From Chitinophaga eiseniae (GTDB taxonomy: Bacteria > Bacteroidota > Bacteroidia > Chitinophagales > Chitinophagaceae), in the NCBI RefSeq assembly GCF_900167135.1, contig NZ_FUWZ01000006.1:372001-436000 (forward strand): a stretch of 64,000 nt of DNA, given 5' to 3'. The position numbers were made by a program, and so were the translations under genes. The first letter of the stretch is position 1. Each line of letters opens with the position of its first letter. The notes under the pieces were generated by a model. The model saw only the letters and a program-made list of their open reading frames with translations. It was not told the DNA's origin and made no database searches. Shown here in pieces: positions 1-9,299 of this stretch.

Positions 1-2072
1 GTGCTACGTTGAATATTGTTAAAGAGAACAGTTTAAAAGATAAAGACCAACCGGCTATTTATATCGGTCATACGGATCATGCCGCCAATATCAATACCGG
101 CAAAATAAAGCCGGAAGGTTTTATGCTGGCTACCGATGCACGCGATGTATATATTATCGGCGGCAGTGGCAAAGGGGTGGTATACGGCGTTTATACTTTG
201 CTGGAGCAGTATCTGGGCTGTCGTAAATACAGCCAGGCGCCGGCCACCGTGCCTGTTACCAAAGACGTGCGTGTGCCGGCGCAGCTCCACGATTTACAGG
301 AGCCCGCTTTCACCTATCGTGAAACCTACTACCCCGCTGCATTTGACAATGAATACCTGGAATGGCATAAGCTGCATCGTTTTGAAGATCTGTGGGGACT
401 ATGGGGGCATTCGTTCTTTAAACTGGTACCACCCCGCACCTGGTTTGCGGCACATCCGGAGTACTTTGCGCTGGTGAAAGGCATACGGCAGCCGACACAG
501 CTGTGCCTCAGCAATGAAACCGTATTCCGCCTGGTGGTGGATTCCCTGCGCAAGGCCATTGCCGGTAACCCGGACGCTATGTATTGGTCCATCTCCCAGG
601 AAGATGGCGGCGGATACTGCACCTGCGACCTTTGTCGCAAAGTGGACACAGAAGAAGGCGGTCCTTCCGGCTCCCTGATACGTTTCGTGAACAAAGTGGC
701 CGCACAGTTTCCGGAGCAGCAGTTTACCACGCTCTCCTACCTGTATTCTTCCAAGCCGCCGCTGCAGACCAAACCCGCCGACAATGTGATCATCATGCTC
801 AGCTCCATTGATGCGCTGCGGCAGGAGCCGCTGAGCAAGACCCCGTCGGCTGCCGGCTTCCGCAAAAACCTGGAGGCCTGGGGCGCGGCAACCTCCCGGC
901 TGTTTGTATGGGATTACACTACGCAGTTCACCAACTACCTGGCGCCTTTTCCGGACTACCCACAGCTAAAGCCTAACCTGCAATACTTCTCCGATCATAA
1001 AGTGAGCGGCGTTTTCTCCCAGGGCAGCGGCGACACACACAGCGACATGGCGGAGTTCAACGCTTATGTGCAGGCCAAATACCTCTGGAATCCCAAAGCG
1101 GATGCAGACAAAGTGCAGGATGACTTCTTACAGGGATATTACGGAAAGGCCGGTAAAAATATCCGGCAATATATAGATGCGCTGGCATCCACTCTTCAGC
1201 AAACACATGCCCCGCTTGATATCTACGGCAATCCGGTGAACAATCACCGGGATTATCTTTCCCCGCTGGCGATTGACAAATACAGCCAGTTGCTTGATAA
1301 AGCCGAAGCGGCGGCGGAAGGGCAGCCAGCGCACTTAAAACGCGTATATGCGGCACGGTTGCCACTGGAATACACAGTGCTGCAGCAGGCCCGTTTTTCT
1401 GGCACAGAACCACACGGATACCTCGAAGCTAACGGCAAAGAATATACGGTAAATCCACGCTGGCCGGAGCGGGTGCGGAAGTTTACGGCACGCTGCAAAG
1501 AAGCAGGCGTTACTGCGCTGGCCGAAGGCGGCGTTAGTCCCGATGGTTACCAGCAGGAATGGGACAGTCTGTTTGCCCGTAAATGGATCAGCAGCCTGGC
1601 ATTCAGGGCGCAGGTATCGCTGGTAAACCCGCCACCGCCTGAGTTTCCCGGCAAAGGAGCGCAGACGCTTACCGACGGACTGGAAGGCGGTAAAGATTTC
1701 AGTCTCAACTGGCTGTACCTGTATGGAAAGGACCTTGTAGCTGTCATTGACCTGGGTGCGGCCAAACCGGTCAATACCGTCTTCATGCATTTTCTGCAGG
1801 ATGCCAGGCATTATATTTTTAACCCGTCCCGCGTTACGGTGGCGGTGTCCGACGACGGTGTCCATTTTACTGATGCGGGTGAGCAGACCCTTACACCGCT
1901 GCAGGGAGAAGACTATGATGTCAAAAACACACCGGTGTCTTTCCGGCTAACCGGAAAGGCTGTACGTTATATCCGGGTCACCGGCGTTTGCCCAACGGAG
2001 ATGCCCGTTTGGCGGGAAGCTCCGGAGACCAAACGGCCGGCTATCTGTTGTGATGAGATCTATGTGCAGTAA
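1..2072 (+). CDS. DUF4838 carbohydrate-related protein, 5' end outside window
   Basis: The reading frame is open from the first bases (codons start at position 3), so the true start and any signal peptide lie to the left. The N-terminal part carries GKGVVYGVYTLLEQYLGCR, the pattern of the non-catalytic N-terminal domain of GH20/GH67 glycosidases. The middle part resembles DUF4838, with a Cys cluster CTCDLC near residue 205. The last ~150 residues (DGLEGG...VRYIRVTG) look like an F5/8 type C, sugar-binding jelly roll. DUF4838 proteins are found in polysaccharide-use settings in Bacteroidota and Planctomycetes; the reaction is not established. It converges on the histidine kinase with a 2-base gap. 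Family call fairly sure, substrate unknown. Confidence 0.8.
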   Translation, partial: ATLNIVKENSLKDKDQPAIYIGHTDHAANINTGKIKPEGFMLATDARDVYIIGGSGKGVVYGVYTLLEQYLGCRKYSQAPATVPVTKDVRVPAQLHDLQEPAFTYRETYYPAAFDNEYLEWHKLHRFEDLWGLWGHSFFKLVPPRTWFAAHPEYFALVKGIRQPTQLCLSNETVFRLVVDSLRKAIAGNPDAMYWSISQEDGGGYCTCDLCRKVDTEEGGPSGSLIRFVNKVAAQFPEQQFTTLSYLYSSKPPLQTKPADNVIIMLSSIDALRQEPLSKTPSAAGFRKNLEAWGAATSRLFVWDYTTQFTNYLAPFPDYPQLKPNLQYFSDHKVSGVFSQGSGDTHSDMAEFNAYVQAKYLWNPKADADKVQDDFLQGYYGKAGKNIRQYIDALASTLQQTHAPLDIYGNPVNNHRDYLSPLAIDKYSQLLDKAEAAAEGQPAHLKRVYAARLPLEYTVLQQARFSGTEPHGYLEANGKEYTVNPRWPERVRKFTARCKEAGVTALAEGGVSPDGYQQEWDSLFARKWISSLAFRAQVSLVNPPPPEFPGKGAQTLTDGLEGGKDFSLNWLYLYGKDLVAVIDLGAAKPVNTVFMHFLQDARHYIFNPSRVTVAVSDDGVHFTDAGEQTLTPLQGEDYDVKNTPVSFRLTGKAVRYIRVTGVCPTEMPVWREAPETKRPAICCDEIYVQ

Positions 2073-2074
2073 TA

Positions 2075-5000
2075 TCAGGGCAGCTGGTCCAGCGCCAGCT
2101 GTACCGCTACGATCGCTTTGTCCAGCTCTGCCGCCAATACCTGTAACTGTTCTGTTGCAGGGCCGTTTGCTTCAGTATCGCGGATCGCTTTTTCCAGCCC
2201 GGTAAGGCCGGCGTAGGTAGTCACGCTCCGCATACTATGGCATATCTCCCTGATTCTTTTAGGTTTTTGGCTCATGTCCTGTCCTTCCATTTCCTGTTTT
2301 ACTGATTTGCAGTCGTCCAGCAACAGGGAAAGGGTTTCACGCAGCAGCGGGTCCCGCTTTGTTTCGCTGCCCAGGTACCCCATGAGTACGGAAAGTTCCA
2401 GTGGTTGGTTACCTGCCGTTTCCCGCACAGCCTGTTCTTCGCCGCTCCCCCATTTATTGACCAGCGCCAGTATCTCATCTTCCACGAAGGGTTTGGAAAG
2501 AAAGTCGTCCATACCGGCTGCGATACATCTTTCGCGTTCGCCTTTGGTGTTGCCGGCGGTGAGTGCCACAATGGGGGTATGCTGCTGCGGATGCAGTTCC
2601 CGGATACGGCGGGTAGCGTCATATCCGTTCATCTCGGGCATCTGTATATCCATAAACACCAGGTCCGGCTGTTCCTGAGCATACAGCGCCACCGCCTCCA
2701 GTCCGGTCCTTGCCTCCACGATGGTAGACATCGGCACCGAACGGGTGATGATCGTTTTAATGAGCAACATGTTGACGTTATTGTCTTCCGCCAGTAACAC
2801 CTTTAACGAAGTGCGTTCCGGCTGTCGCTTGTGGGCAGCGTCGGGCGCGGTGTTCATGAGTTCGGGATCTTTCAGCGACAGGTGCGCCAGGGCGTTGTAC
2901 AGGTCCTGCATTTTGACCGGTTTCACCAGCCGCTGTTCTACTTTCAGTTCTTCACATACACGTTGCACTGTTTCGTCATCTGAAGAGCTGTACAACAATA
3001 CGACCGGTGTCCAGGTACCCAGCTGGTCGGCCATCTGCCGCATTTTACGGAGTGTTTCGAGGCCATCCATCACCGGCATGTGGTAGTCCATCAAAACGGC
3101 GTCGTAGGTGCGCCCTTCCATGAGCAGCTGCAGTGCTTCAAAGCCGCTGCGGGCCATGTCTGTTTCAATTCCTTTCAGCAACAGCATCTGTTGCAGGATA
3201 GTACGGTTATGTTCATTGTCATCTGTCACCAGTATTTTTTTCACCGCTTCAATATGTTGCCAGGTCACCGGTGGTCCGTCGGCTGTTTCCACGGTTATTT
3301 CAAAAAAGAAGGTGCTTCCTTCGCCGGGGATGCTCTCCAGCTGCAGCCGGCTGTTCATCAATGCCAGCAGCTTGTTGGAGATGGTGAGGCCCAGCCCGGT
3401 ACCACCATATCTTTTGGTGATGGATATATCTTCCTGGGAGAAGGCTTCGAATATTTTTTCCTGTCGTTCCTTGCGGATACCGATACCGGTGTCTGACACC
3501 TCGAAACGGAGCGTACGATAGAATGCTGCATTCGCCGGCGATACGGGATAGATCTTCAGGCCGACTTCTCCTTTCTCCGTAAATTTAACGGCGTTGGAAA
3601 GGAGGTTGACCAATATCTGTTTCAGCCGCAGCTGGTCGGTCCAGATAAACCGGGGCAGGTCTGCGGAAACGTCATAGATCATTTCCAGGCCTTTGCTCTG
3701 AGCCTGGAACTTCACCATATCGCTCACCTGGCTGCTGACTTCGAAGATGTCCTGTTTCTGGATATCCAGTTCCAGTTTGCCGGCCTCGATCTTCGAGAAG
3801 TCGAGGATATCGTTGATGATATTAAGGAGAGTGCTGGCGCTTTGGTTAACGATGGAAAGGTATTGATGCTGCACCTCGTTGAGCCGTGTTTTCAATACGA
3901 GGTCTGTAAACCCGATAATGCCGTTGAGCGGGGTCCTGATTTCGTGGCTCATGTTGGCGAGGAATTCCGATTTGGCCACACTGGCCTGTTCCGCCAGCTG
4001 TTTGGCTTGCTGCAGTTCTTCCTGGTGCATGGCGTTGGCCGTCACATCTTCTGTCAGGATGGTGATCCCGCCTATGCCGCCGTCGTGATGGAACCAGGGC
4101 CGTACCTCCCAGTGCAGGTGCTGATCATGTTCCCATCCCGGCGGCCGCCAGATGAATTCACCGTTCTTGTCCACTTTACCTGCCAGTGTGTCCCGGTAGA
4201 TCTGTTTGAATCCTGCGGGGATATTGGGCAGCAGGTCATAGACCATTTTCCCGTAGAGCTGCTGGCCCTTCAGCTGGTTGTCTTCCTGCCACGCATTACT
4301 ATAGGCAATAATACGAAGACGCTTGTCCAGCATCACCACCGCTGCGGGAGTATGTTTCACGAAAGCGGACAGTTTGGCTTTTTCGTCGAGCAGCAGTTGT
4401 TCTGCTTTTTTCCTGTCTGTGATATCGGTGGCGATATGAAGATAGCCGGTAAGCTCATTGTTCATATTGTGGATAGCGGAGATAACAAGCGAAACGTTCA
4501 CCGCAGAGCCGCCTTTCCGGATGTAGGTCCACTCCTGTTGCGCGCCGGGGCGCTGATCAACTGCTTCCTTCGCAAATATGTCTACAAGGCCCACACCTTT
4601 AGCGGCAGCTCTTTCCGACAGTTCCGCCGGTTCATGGAATGAGACAGGTGTTTGTTTGCCGACCATTTCCCGGGAAGAATACCCCAGCAGGTTTTCCGCT
4701 CCCCTGTTAAACAACGTAATGGTCCCGTCCAAAGCTGTTGCAATGACGCTGACGTCTGTGGCCGATTGCAGGATATCCTCCAGCAGCTTGCGGGACCGCT
4801 GTATCTCTTCTTCCAGCCGTTTTTGCCGGTCGATGTCCTGGAAGGTGCCATACAACCGGACACACCTGCCGTCCCGGAATTCCGGGCTGCCGATAGAGCG
4901 GACCCATATATTTCTACCTTTGGCGGTAACGATTTCCAGTTCAACATCCCAGGGTTCATTGAATTCGATACCTCTGTTCACGGCATTCTCAATGACAGCG

Positions 5001-5944
5001 CGATAAGGTTCTTTGTAAAACGCCAGCGCCCCCTCCAGTGTCGGCACAAAGTCATCTCCTACTTCATGGATATGGCGCGTCACATCTGACCAATAAGGCA
5101 GTTGTTTTTCCAGGTCGAGATGCCAGAAGCCAATACGTGCTACGCTGTTGGTCTGCTCCAGCATCTCAGTGGTCCATTTCAGGTCTTTCTCCAGGGCATG
5201 ACGCTCTGTAATATCCAGCGCATTAGCAATGATATAGGGATTTCCGTCGATAGAATATTCGAGTACATTATTATACAGCCAGATCCGTGTGCTGCCATCA
5301 CGATGAAGGGTACGCATCAGGCCAGTCACCTGTTTTTCGCTTTCGATGGTGCCCAGGTATTCCTGAACACCTTCCCTGAAAGCCGGGGGTACAATCTCCC
5401 AGAGCATTCTGCCGATCAGCTCCGCAGGTTGATAACCGAGACTTTCAGCGCTGGCGCGGTTTACTGCCAGTAGTTTTCCATCGAGGTCATGCATGCACAT
5501 CATGCCTCTGGAGTTATTAAAAAACACCCTGAACTGGTGTTCGCTTTCCTGCAGCTGGCGTTCCTGGCGGACTACCTGTGAGATATCCCTGCCCACCGCA
5601 AATATATGTCCGCTGGACACTTCGGGAGAAGCCATCCATTGCAGCCATACATATTCGCCGGCTGTTGTCCGCATCCGGTTGACAAAGTTGACCGTATCGA
5701 TACCTTCGTTTAGCCCTTTCAGTTGTTCCCCGGAACTGTCCACATCTTCCGGGTGAATGATATCAAACACGGGGCGGCCCAGTATTTCCTCGGGTTTCCA
5801 GCCCAGCGCCCTGGAGAAGGCGGGGTTCACCATTTCAAAGGTACCGTTGCTGCCTACAAGGCAGAACAAATCATTGGACAATAGAAAAAACTTGCGGAAA
5901 TGTTCCATTTCCTCGTTGCGTGCAGCAGCCGACTGGTTCAACAT
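2075..5944 (-). CDS. hybrid sensor histidine kinase, 5 PAS + HisKA + HATPase + 2 REC + HPt
   Basis: A 1289-residue cytoplasmic-looking phosphorelay protein with no membrane segment or signal peptide. Five PAS/PAC units run from about residue 20 to 645. The HisKA box MSHEIRTPLNG places the phospho-acceptor at His667. HATPase motifs follow (LRLKQILVNLLSNAVKF, DTGIGI, GGTGLGLTIS). Two receiver domains have phospho-acceptor Asp953 (VLMDYHMP) and Asp1099 (VFMDIQMP). A C-terminal HPt domain has ICHSMRS with His1236. All steps of a His-Asp-His relay are therefore in one chain, and a separate output regulator would be expected elsewhere; none is adjacent. Five PAS domains suggest a redox, light or small-ligand input, which cannot be chosen from sequence. 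It is monocistronic, convergent with the DUF4838 gene. Confidence 0.93.
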   Translation of the reverse strand: MLNQSAAARNEEMEHFRKFFLLSNDLFCLVGSNGTFEMVNPAFSRALGWKPEEILGRPVFDIIHPEDVDSSGEQLKGLNEGIDTVNFVNRMRTTAGEYVWLQWMASPEVSSGHIFAVGRDISQVVRQERQLQESEHQFRVFFNNSRGMMCMHDLDGKLLAVNRASAESLGYQPAELIGRMLWEIVPPAFREGVQEYLGTIESEKQVTGLMRTLHRDGSTRIWLYNNVLEYSIDGNPYIIANALDITERHALEKDLKWTTEMLEQTNSVARIGFWHLDLEKQLPYWSDVTRHIHEVGDDFVPTLEGALAFYKEPYRAVIENAVNRGIEFNEPWDVELEIVTAKGRNIWVRSIGSPEFRDGRCVRLYGTFQDIDRQKRLEEEIQRSRKLLEDILQSATDVSVIATALDGTITLFNRGAENLLGYSSREMVGKQTPVSFHEPAELSERAAAKGVGLVDIFAKEAVDQRPGAQQEWTYIRKGGSAVNVSLVISAIHNMNNELTGYLHIATDITDRKKAEQLLLDEKAKLSAFVKHTPAAVVMLDKRLRIIAYSNAWQEDNQLKGQQLYGKMVYDLLPNIPAGFKQIYRDTLAGKVDKNGEFIWRPPGWEHDQHLHWEVRPWFHHDGGIGGITILTEDVTANAMHQEELQQAKQLAEQASVAKSEFLANMSHEIRTPLNGIIGFTDLVLKTRLNEVQHQYLSIVNQSASTLLNIINDILDFSKIEAGKLELDIQKQDIFEVSSQVSDMVKFQAQSKGLEMIYDVSADLPRFIWTDQLRLKQILVNLLSNAVKFTEKGEVGLKIYPVSPANAAFYRTLRFEVSDTGIGIRKERQEKIFEAFSQEDISITKRYGGTGLGLTISNKLLALMNSRLQLESIPGEGSTFFFEITVETADGPPVTWQHIEAVKKILVTDDNEHNRTILQQMLLLKGIETDMARSGFEALQLLMEGRTYDAVLMDYHMPVMDGLETLRKMRQMADQLGTWTPVVLLYSSSDDETVQRVCEELKVEQRLVKPVKMQDLYNALAHLSLKDPELMNTAPDAAHKRQPERTSLKVLLAEDNNVNMLLIKTIITRSVPMSTIVEARTGLEAVALYAQEQPDLVFMDIQMPEMNGYDATRRIRELHPQQHTPIVALTAGNTKGERERCIAAGMDDFLSKPFVEDEILALVNKWGSGEEQAVRETAGNQPLELSVLMGYLGSETKRDPLLRETLSLLLDDCKSVKQEMEGQDMSQKPKRIREICHSMRSVTTYAGLTGLEKAIRDTEANGPATEQLQVLAAELDKAIVAVQLALDQLP

Positions 5945-6007
5945 AGTAGGTGGTTAATGCCGTCAATTTACGAAAACTAAACACATTCCCCACCTACTTT
6001 CTGTGGA

Positions 6008-7018
6008 TCAATTGTTCTTTAAGACAACGCGGTAGCGCGCCTTGCCTTGCTCCAGATGACGGATGGCTTCGTTCACCTGCACCATCGGAAATTCCTCCAC
6101 GACAGGATAAATATTATGCCGCACGCAGAAGTCGAGCATTTTGCGCATCATGGCAGGGCCGCCGCCAGGGCTTCCCGCCACGGATTTCTGTCCTGCTATC
6201 ATATCGAAGACAGGCACCGGAATCGGTTCCGGAATGATACCCACCGTATGCAGTTTACCTTTCGGCGCGAGGCATCCCAGGAACACCTGCCAGTCCAGCG
6301 GTACGTTCACCGTGCTTAAAATAAAATCCAGCTGGCCCTGTACTGTTTTCAGTTCCTCCGGATTCCTGGAATCGACCACACGGGATGCGCCCATCTGCAG
6401 AATTTCTTCGTACTTGGAAGGATTGGAACTAAAGGCCACCACCTCGCAGCCCCAGTGTTTCAGGAATTGCAACGCCAGGTGTCCGAGGCCGCCAATACCG
6501 ATCACGCCCACCCGGTCGGTTGGTTTTACGCCTTCGATGATCAGGGGGTTGAAGACGGTCAGTCCGGCACACAGGAGCGGTCCGGCTTTCGCCATATCCA
6601 TTTTCTCCGGGAGCGGTATGATCCAGGACCAGTGGCCCCGCACAATATCTGCAAAACCGCCATGGCGGCCCACTACCACCTGTTCCGCGGTAGCACATAA
6701 CTGCTGGTTGCCTTCCAGGCAGTGCTGGCAATGCATACACGATTCGGAGAACCAGCTAAGGCCGACTTTATCGCCAGGCTTTACCCCCTTCACCAGGCTT
6801 CCGGTGCGGATAACTTCTCCCACTATTTCATGACCGGGTACCAGCGGGTATTGTGTAAAGCCCCAGTCGTTGTTGATCATACTCAGATCGGAATGACACA
6901 GGCCGCAATAGGCTACCCGGACGTCGACGTGTTCCGGACCGATTTCCGGTAATGCATATTCAAATTTTTCCAGTCTTTCGTGAGGCGCTTTGGCAGCGTA
7001 GCCCGTAACTTTCGTCAT
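6008..7018 (-). CDS. zinc-dependent alcohol dehydrogenase (CAD/YahK-like)
   Basis: Medium-chain dehydrogenase of 336 residues, full length for the cinnamyl-alcohol/aldehyde reductase (YahK, AdhC) group that reduces aldehydes with NADPH. Catalytic zinc ligands are visible as YCGLCHSD (Cys41) and PGHE (His63/Glu64). The structural zinc lobe has Cys94, Cys97, Cys100 and Cys108 in CMHCQHCLEGNQQLC. The cofactor loop is GIGGLGHLALQF, followed by AFSSNPSK, where the lack of an acidic residue favours NADP(H). It stands alone, between the kinase and an AraC-type regulator encoded on the same strand. An aldehyde-detoxifying role is inferred from the family; the natural substrate is unknown. Confidence 0.92.
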   Translation of the reverse strand: MTKVTGYAAKAPHERLEKFEYALPEIGPEHVDVRVAYCGLCHSDLSMINNDWGFTQYPLVPGHEIVGEVIRTGSLVKGVKPGDKVGLSWFSESCMHCQHCLEGNQQLCATAEQVVVGRHGGFADIVRGHWSWIIPLPEKMDMAKAGPLLCAGLTVFNPLIIEGVKPTDRVGVIGIGGLGHLALQFLKHWGCEVVAFSSNPSKYEEILQMGASRVVDSRNPEELKTVQGQLDFILSTVNVPLDWQVFLGCLAPKGKLHTVGIIPEPIPVPVFDMIAGQKSVAGSPGGGPAMMRKMLDFCVRHNIYPVVEEFPMVQVNEAIRHLEQGKARYRVVLKNN

Positions 7019-7099
7019 ATAACAGCATTTTTTCAGCCTGTAAAATTATAGGGCTGACGGGTATGCTGTCTCACGCTTTCAAAGCAAAAAGTACAAAAA

Positions 7100-7987
7100 T
7101 CAAAGGATGGACATGCGCACCTGTCCGGGGGGCTGCCCTGTCTGTTTTTTGAAGAAGTTGTAGAAGTAGTTGGGAGATTCGAAGCCCAGGCTATGGGCAA
7201 TGGTGGCTACGGGCCAGTCGGTGTGGCGCAGCAGCGCTTTCGCCTCTGTCAGTATCCGTTCGGCAATGTGCATGGTCGTGGGTTTGCCTGTTACCTCCCG
7301 CACCGCATGGTTCAGGTGATTAACATGCACCGCCAGTGCTTTCGCATAGTCGCCGGCGGAGCGTAGTTCCAGCTGGCGCCCGGGAGCGTCGATCGGAAAC
7401 TCCCGTTCCATGCGTTCAAAAAAGCCGGCGGTGATGCGTTCGGCCGCATTCTGCTGCCGGATACTGATGGTATGCGGTTTTATCTTCAGCGCTTCATGTA
7501 TCAGCAGCTGCAGGTAGTTGCGCAGCAACTCATACTTATAGAGATAGTCTGACCGCATTTCTTCGAGCATCTGTTGAAAGATGCCACTGACGCGTTGTTC
7601 CTGTGCGGGGTCCAGGAAAAAAACGGGGCTGCTGCCGGCCTTGAAGAGCGGCGCCTGACGTATGCTTTCGCTCCGTTCCGCAGGCTGCAAAAAAGTCTTT
7701 TGGAACATGCAGAAAAAACCGGGTTGTTCAGCCGAAACCGGTTCCCAGCCGAAAGGGGTATGCGGGTTGAAGAATACCAGGGCGGGGCGGTCTATTAATA
7801 TCTCCTGATCGTGCCAGCTCAACCTGCTCTGCCCCTGCAACAGGGAAACTTTGTAATAATCCCGCCGGTTGTAGATATGTGGCACCGTGCAATGGCCCCC
7901 GTTTTCGAAGACATTGAACAAACGGGCTCCTTCTCCGATGATGCCTCTGCTGTCATAAAACGCCGCGATGGTTTCCTGTTTTCCCAT
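7100..7987 (-). CDS. AraC family transcriptional regulator
   Basis: A 295-residue regulator with an N-terminal cupin-like ligand domain and a C-terminal double helix-turn-helix (about residues 195-290; VATIAHSLGFESPNYFYNFF, then TGQPPGQVR). I chose the start at MGKQETIA (7987) over the upstream ATG at 8050, because that would overlap the first base of the divergent amidohydrolase coding region and adds a non-homologous low-complexity leader. It is transcribed divergently from the amidohydrolase with 63 bases between starts, the usual arrangement for a local regulator and its target. The effector is unknown. Confidence 0.9.
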   Translation of the reverse strand: MGKQETIAAFYDSRGIIGEGARLFNVFENGGHCTVPHIYNRRDYYKVSLLQGQSRLSWHDQEILIDRPALVFFNPHTPFGWEPVSAEQPGFFCMFQKTFLQPAERSESIRQAPLFKAGSSPVFFLDPAQEQRVSGIFQQMLEEMRSDYLYKYELLRNYLQLLIHEALKIKPHTISIRQQNAAERITAGFFERMEREFPIDAPGRQLELRSAGDYAKALAVHVNHLNHAVREVTGKPTTMHIAERILTEAKALLRHTDWPVATIAHSLGFESPNYFYNFFKKQTGQPPGQVRMSIL

Positions 7988-8050
7988 GATGTCAAAACTA
8001 AACAAATCAAAGAATAAAAACGTACCTTGAATCTTCTCAACACCCCTCAT
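7988..8050. promoter_or_regulatory. divergent promoter region, AraC regulator / amidohydrolase
   Basis: Only 63 bases separate the two starts. TACCTTGA (rightward) and ATTCTTTG (leftward) are imperfect relatives of the Bacteroidota -7 element TAnnTTTG. Both promoters and any AraC site must overlap here or extend into coding sequence. No clear direct or inverted repeat is visible. Confidence 0.4.
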
Positions 8051-9286
8051 ATGAAAACGTATCTATTAGCGATACTCTGTTGCTTTTTCCTGTCAGCCAA
8101 CGCACAATCGGACCTGGCGCTTGCAGGCGCCCGCATCTATCCGTCGCCCGGAGCGCCGCCACTGGAAAATGGCGTGGTGCTGATCAAAGCCGGTAAGATC
8201 ACGGCGGTTGGCAGTCAGCACCAGATAAAAATCCCTGCACACCTGCGGGTAGTGGATTGCAAAGGGCTGGTATTGATGGCCGGTTTCTGGAACTCTCATG
8301 TACATTTTATGAGTGCTGTATGGGAACATGCCGACAGCCTGCCGGCTGCACAGCTGACCCGTCAGATGACGGACATGCTTACCCGCTACGGCTTCACCTA
8401 TGCTTTTGATCTGGCGACGCTCAATTTCCGTAATCTACGGGCGTTGCGGGACCGGCTACGGTCCGGCGAGGTAGACGGTCCTGCCCTGTTATCTGCCGGT
8501 GAGCCTTTCGTGCCACCGAACGGCAGCCCTTTTTACGTACACCCGATAAAACTGCCGGAGATCAGTACACCGGCAGCAGCAGTAGCTTACGTTCAGAAAC
8601 AACTCGATGCCGGCGCCGATGCTGTCAAGATATGGTCAGCGTCGCCGGTGGGCAACAACAAAGTGGTGGCCATGCCGCTGGACATTGTAAAAGCCGCTAC
8701 CAGTACAGCGCACAAGTATCACAAACCCGTTTTTGCGCATCCTACTTCCGATACCGGCTGGCGTGTAGCCGTTGCCGGTGGGGTGGACATCCTGGCCCAT
8801 GTGGCGCCTGATGGCTACATCGGCTGGCAACAGGCCGATGTGGATTTACTGAAGCGACATCATGTCGCGGTGATCCCTACGCTGAAACTATACAAATGGG
8901 AACTGGAAAGAAACAAGGTAACCTCGCCGGAAGATCATCCGCTGGTGAAGACCGCCATAGAACAGATAGGCATGTACGCCAAAGCAGGCGGAGAGATCCT
9001 GTTCGGCACCGATGTAGGTTATATCTCCGATTTTGATACAGCAGATGAACTCCGTTTCCTGGGCGCTGCCGGGCTCACCTTTGATCAGATACTGACATCG
9101 CTGACCACGGCGCCGGCTAAACGTTTCGGCATGGCACAGCGTTGCGGGCGTGTTGCCAAAGGGCTCGATGCCGACCTGGTACTGCTGAAAGCCGATCCTC
9201 ATGACGACGTGAAGAATTTTGCGGCGGTGGCATACACCATCCGCCAGGGAAAGATCATCTATGAGGCGAAAGAAGCTGTCAAATAA
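8051..9286 (+). CDS. secreted amidohydrolase family protein
   Basis: A 411-residue protein with a Sec signal peptide (MKTYLLAILCCFFLSANAQS, cleavage after ANA). Amidohydrolase-superfamily metal motifs are present in order: NSHVHF (His83, His85), a Lys in DAVKIW that could be the carboxylated metal bridge, His in VFAHPTS, His in ILAHVAPDG, and Asp in FGTDVG. The terminal FGMAQRCGRVAKGLDADLVL is the usual end of this family. It would act in the periplasm on a cyclic amide, peptide or ester; imidazolonepropionase-like and prolidase-like relatives exist and cannot be told apart here. The start at 8051 follows the signal peptide; the in-frame start at 8027 is less likely. It is probably controlled by the divergent AraC regulator. 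Confidence 0.88.
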   Translation: MKTYLLAILCCFFLSANAQSDLALAGARIYPSPGAPPLENGVVLIKAGKITAVGSQHQIKIPAHLRVVDCKGLVLMAGFWNSHVHFMSAVWEHADSLPAAQLTRQMTDMLTRYGFTYAFDLATLNFRNLRALRDRLRSGEVDGPALLSAGEPFVPPNGSPFYVHPIKLPEISTPAAAVAYVQKQLDAGADAVKIWSASPVGNNKVVAMPLDIVKAATSTAHKYHKPVFAHPTSDTGWRVAVAGGVDILAHVAPDGYIGWQQADVDLLKRHHVAVIPTLKLYKWELERNKVTSPEDHPLVKTAIEQIGMYAKAGGEILFGTDVGYISDFDTADELRFLGAAGLTFDQILTSLTTAPAKRFGMAQRCGRVAKGLDADLVLLKADPHDDVKNFAAVAYTIRQGKIIYEAKEAVK

Positions 9287-9299
9287 AAAAGAGGTTGTC

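Noticed and set aside
3842..4642. 266-codon forward frame antisense to the hybrid kinase
   Set aside because: Shadow of PAS-coding DNA, without signal, domain or promoter.
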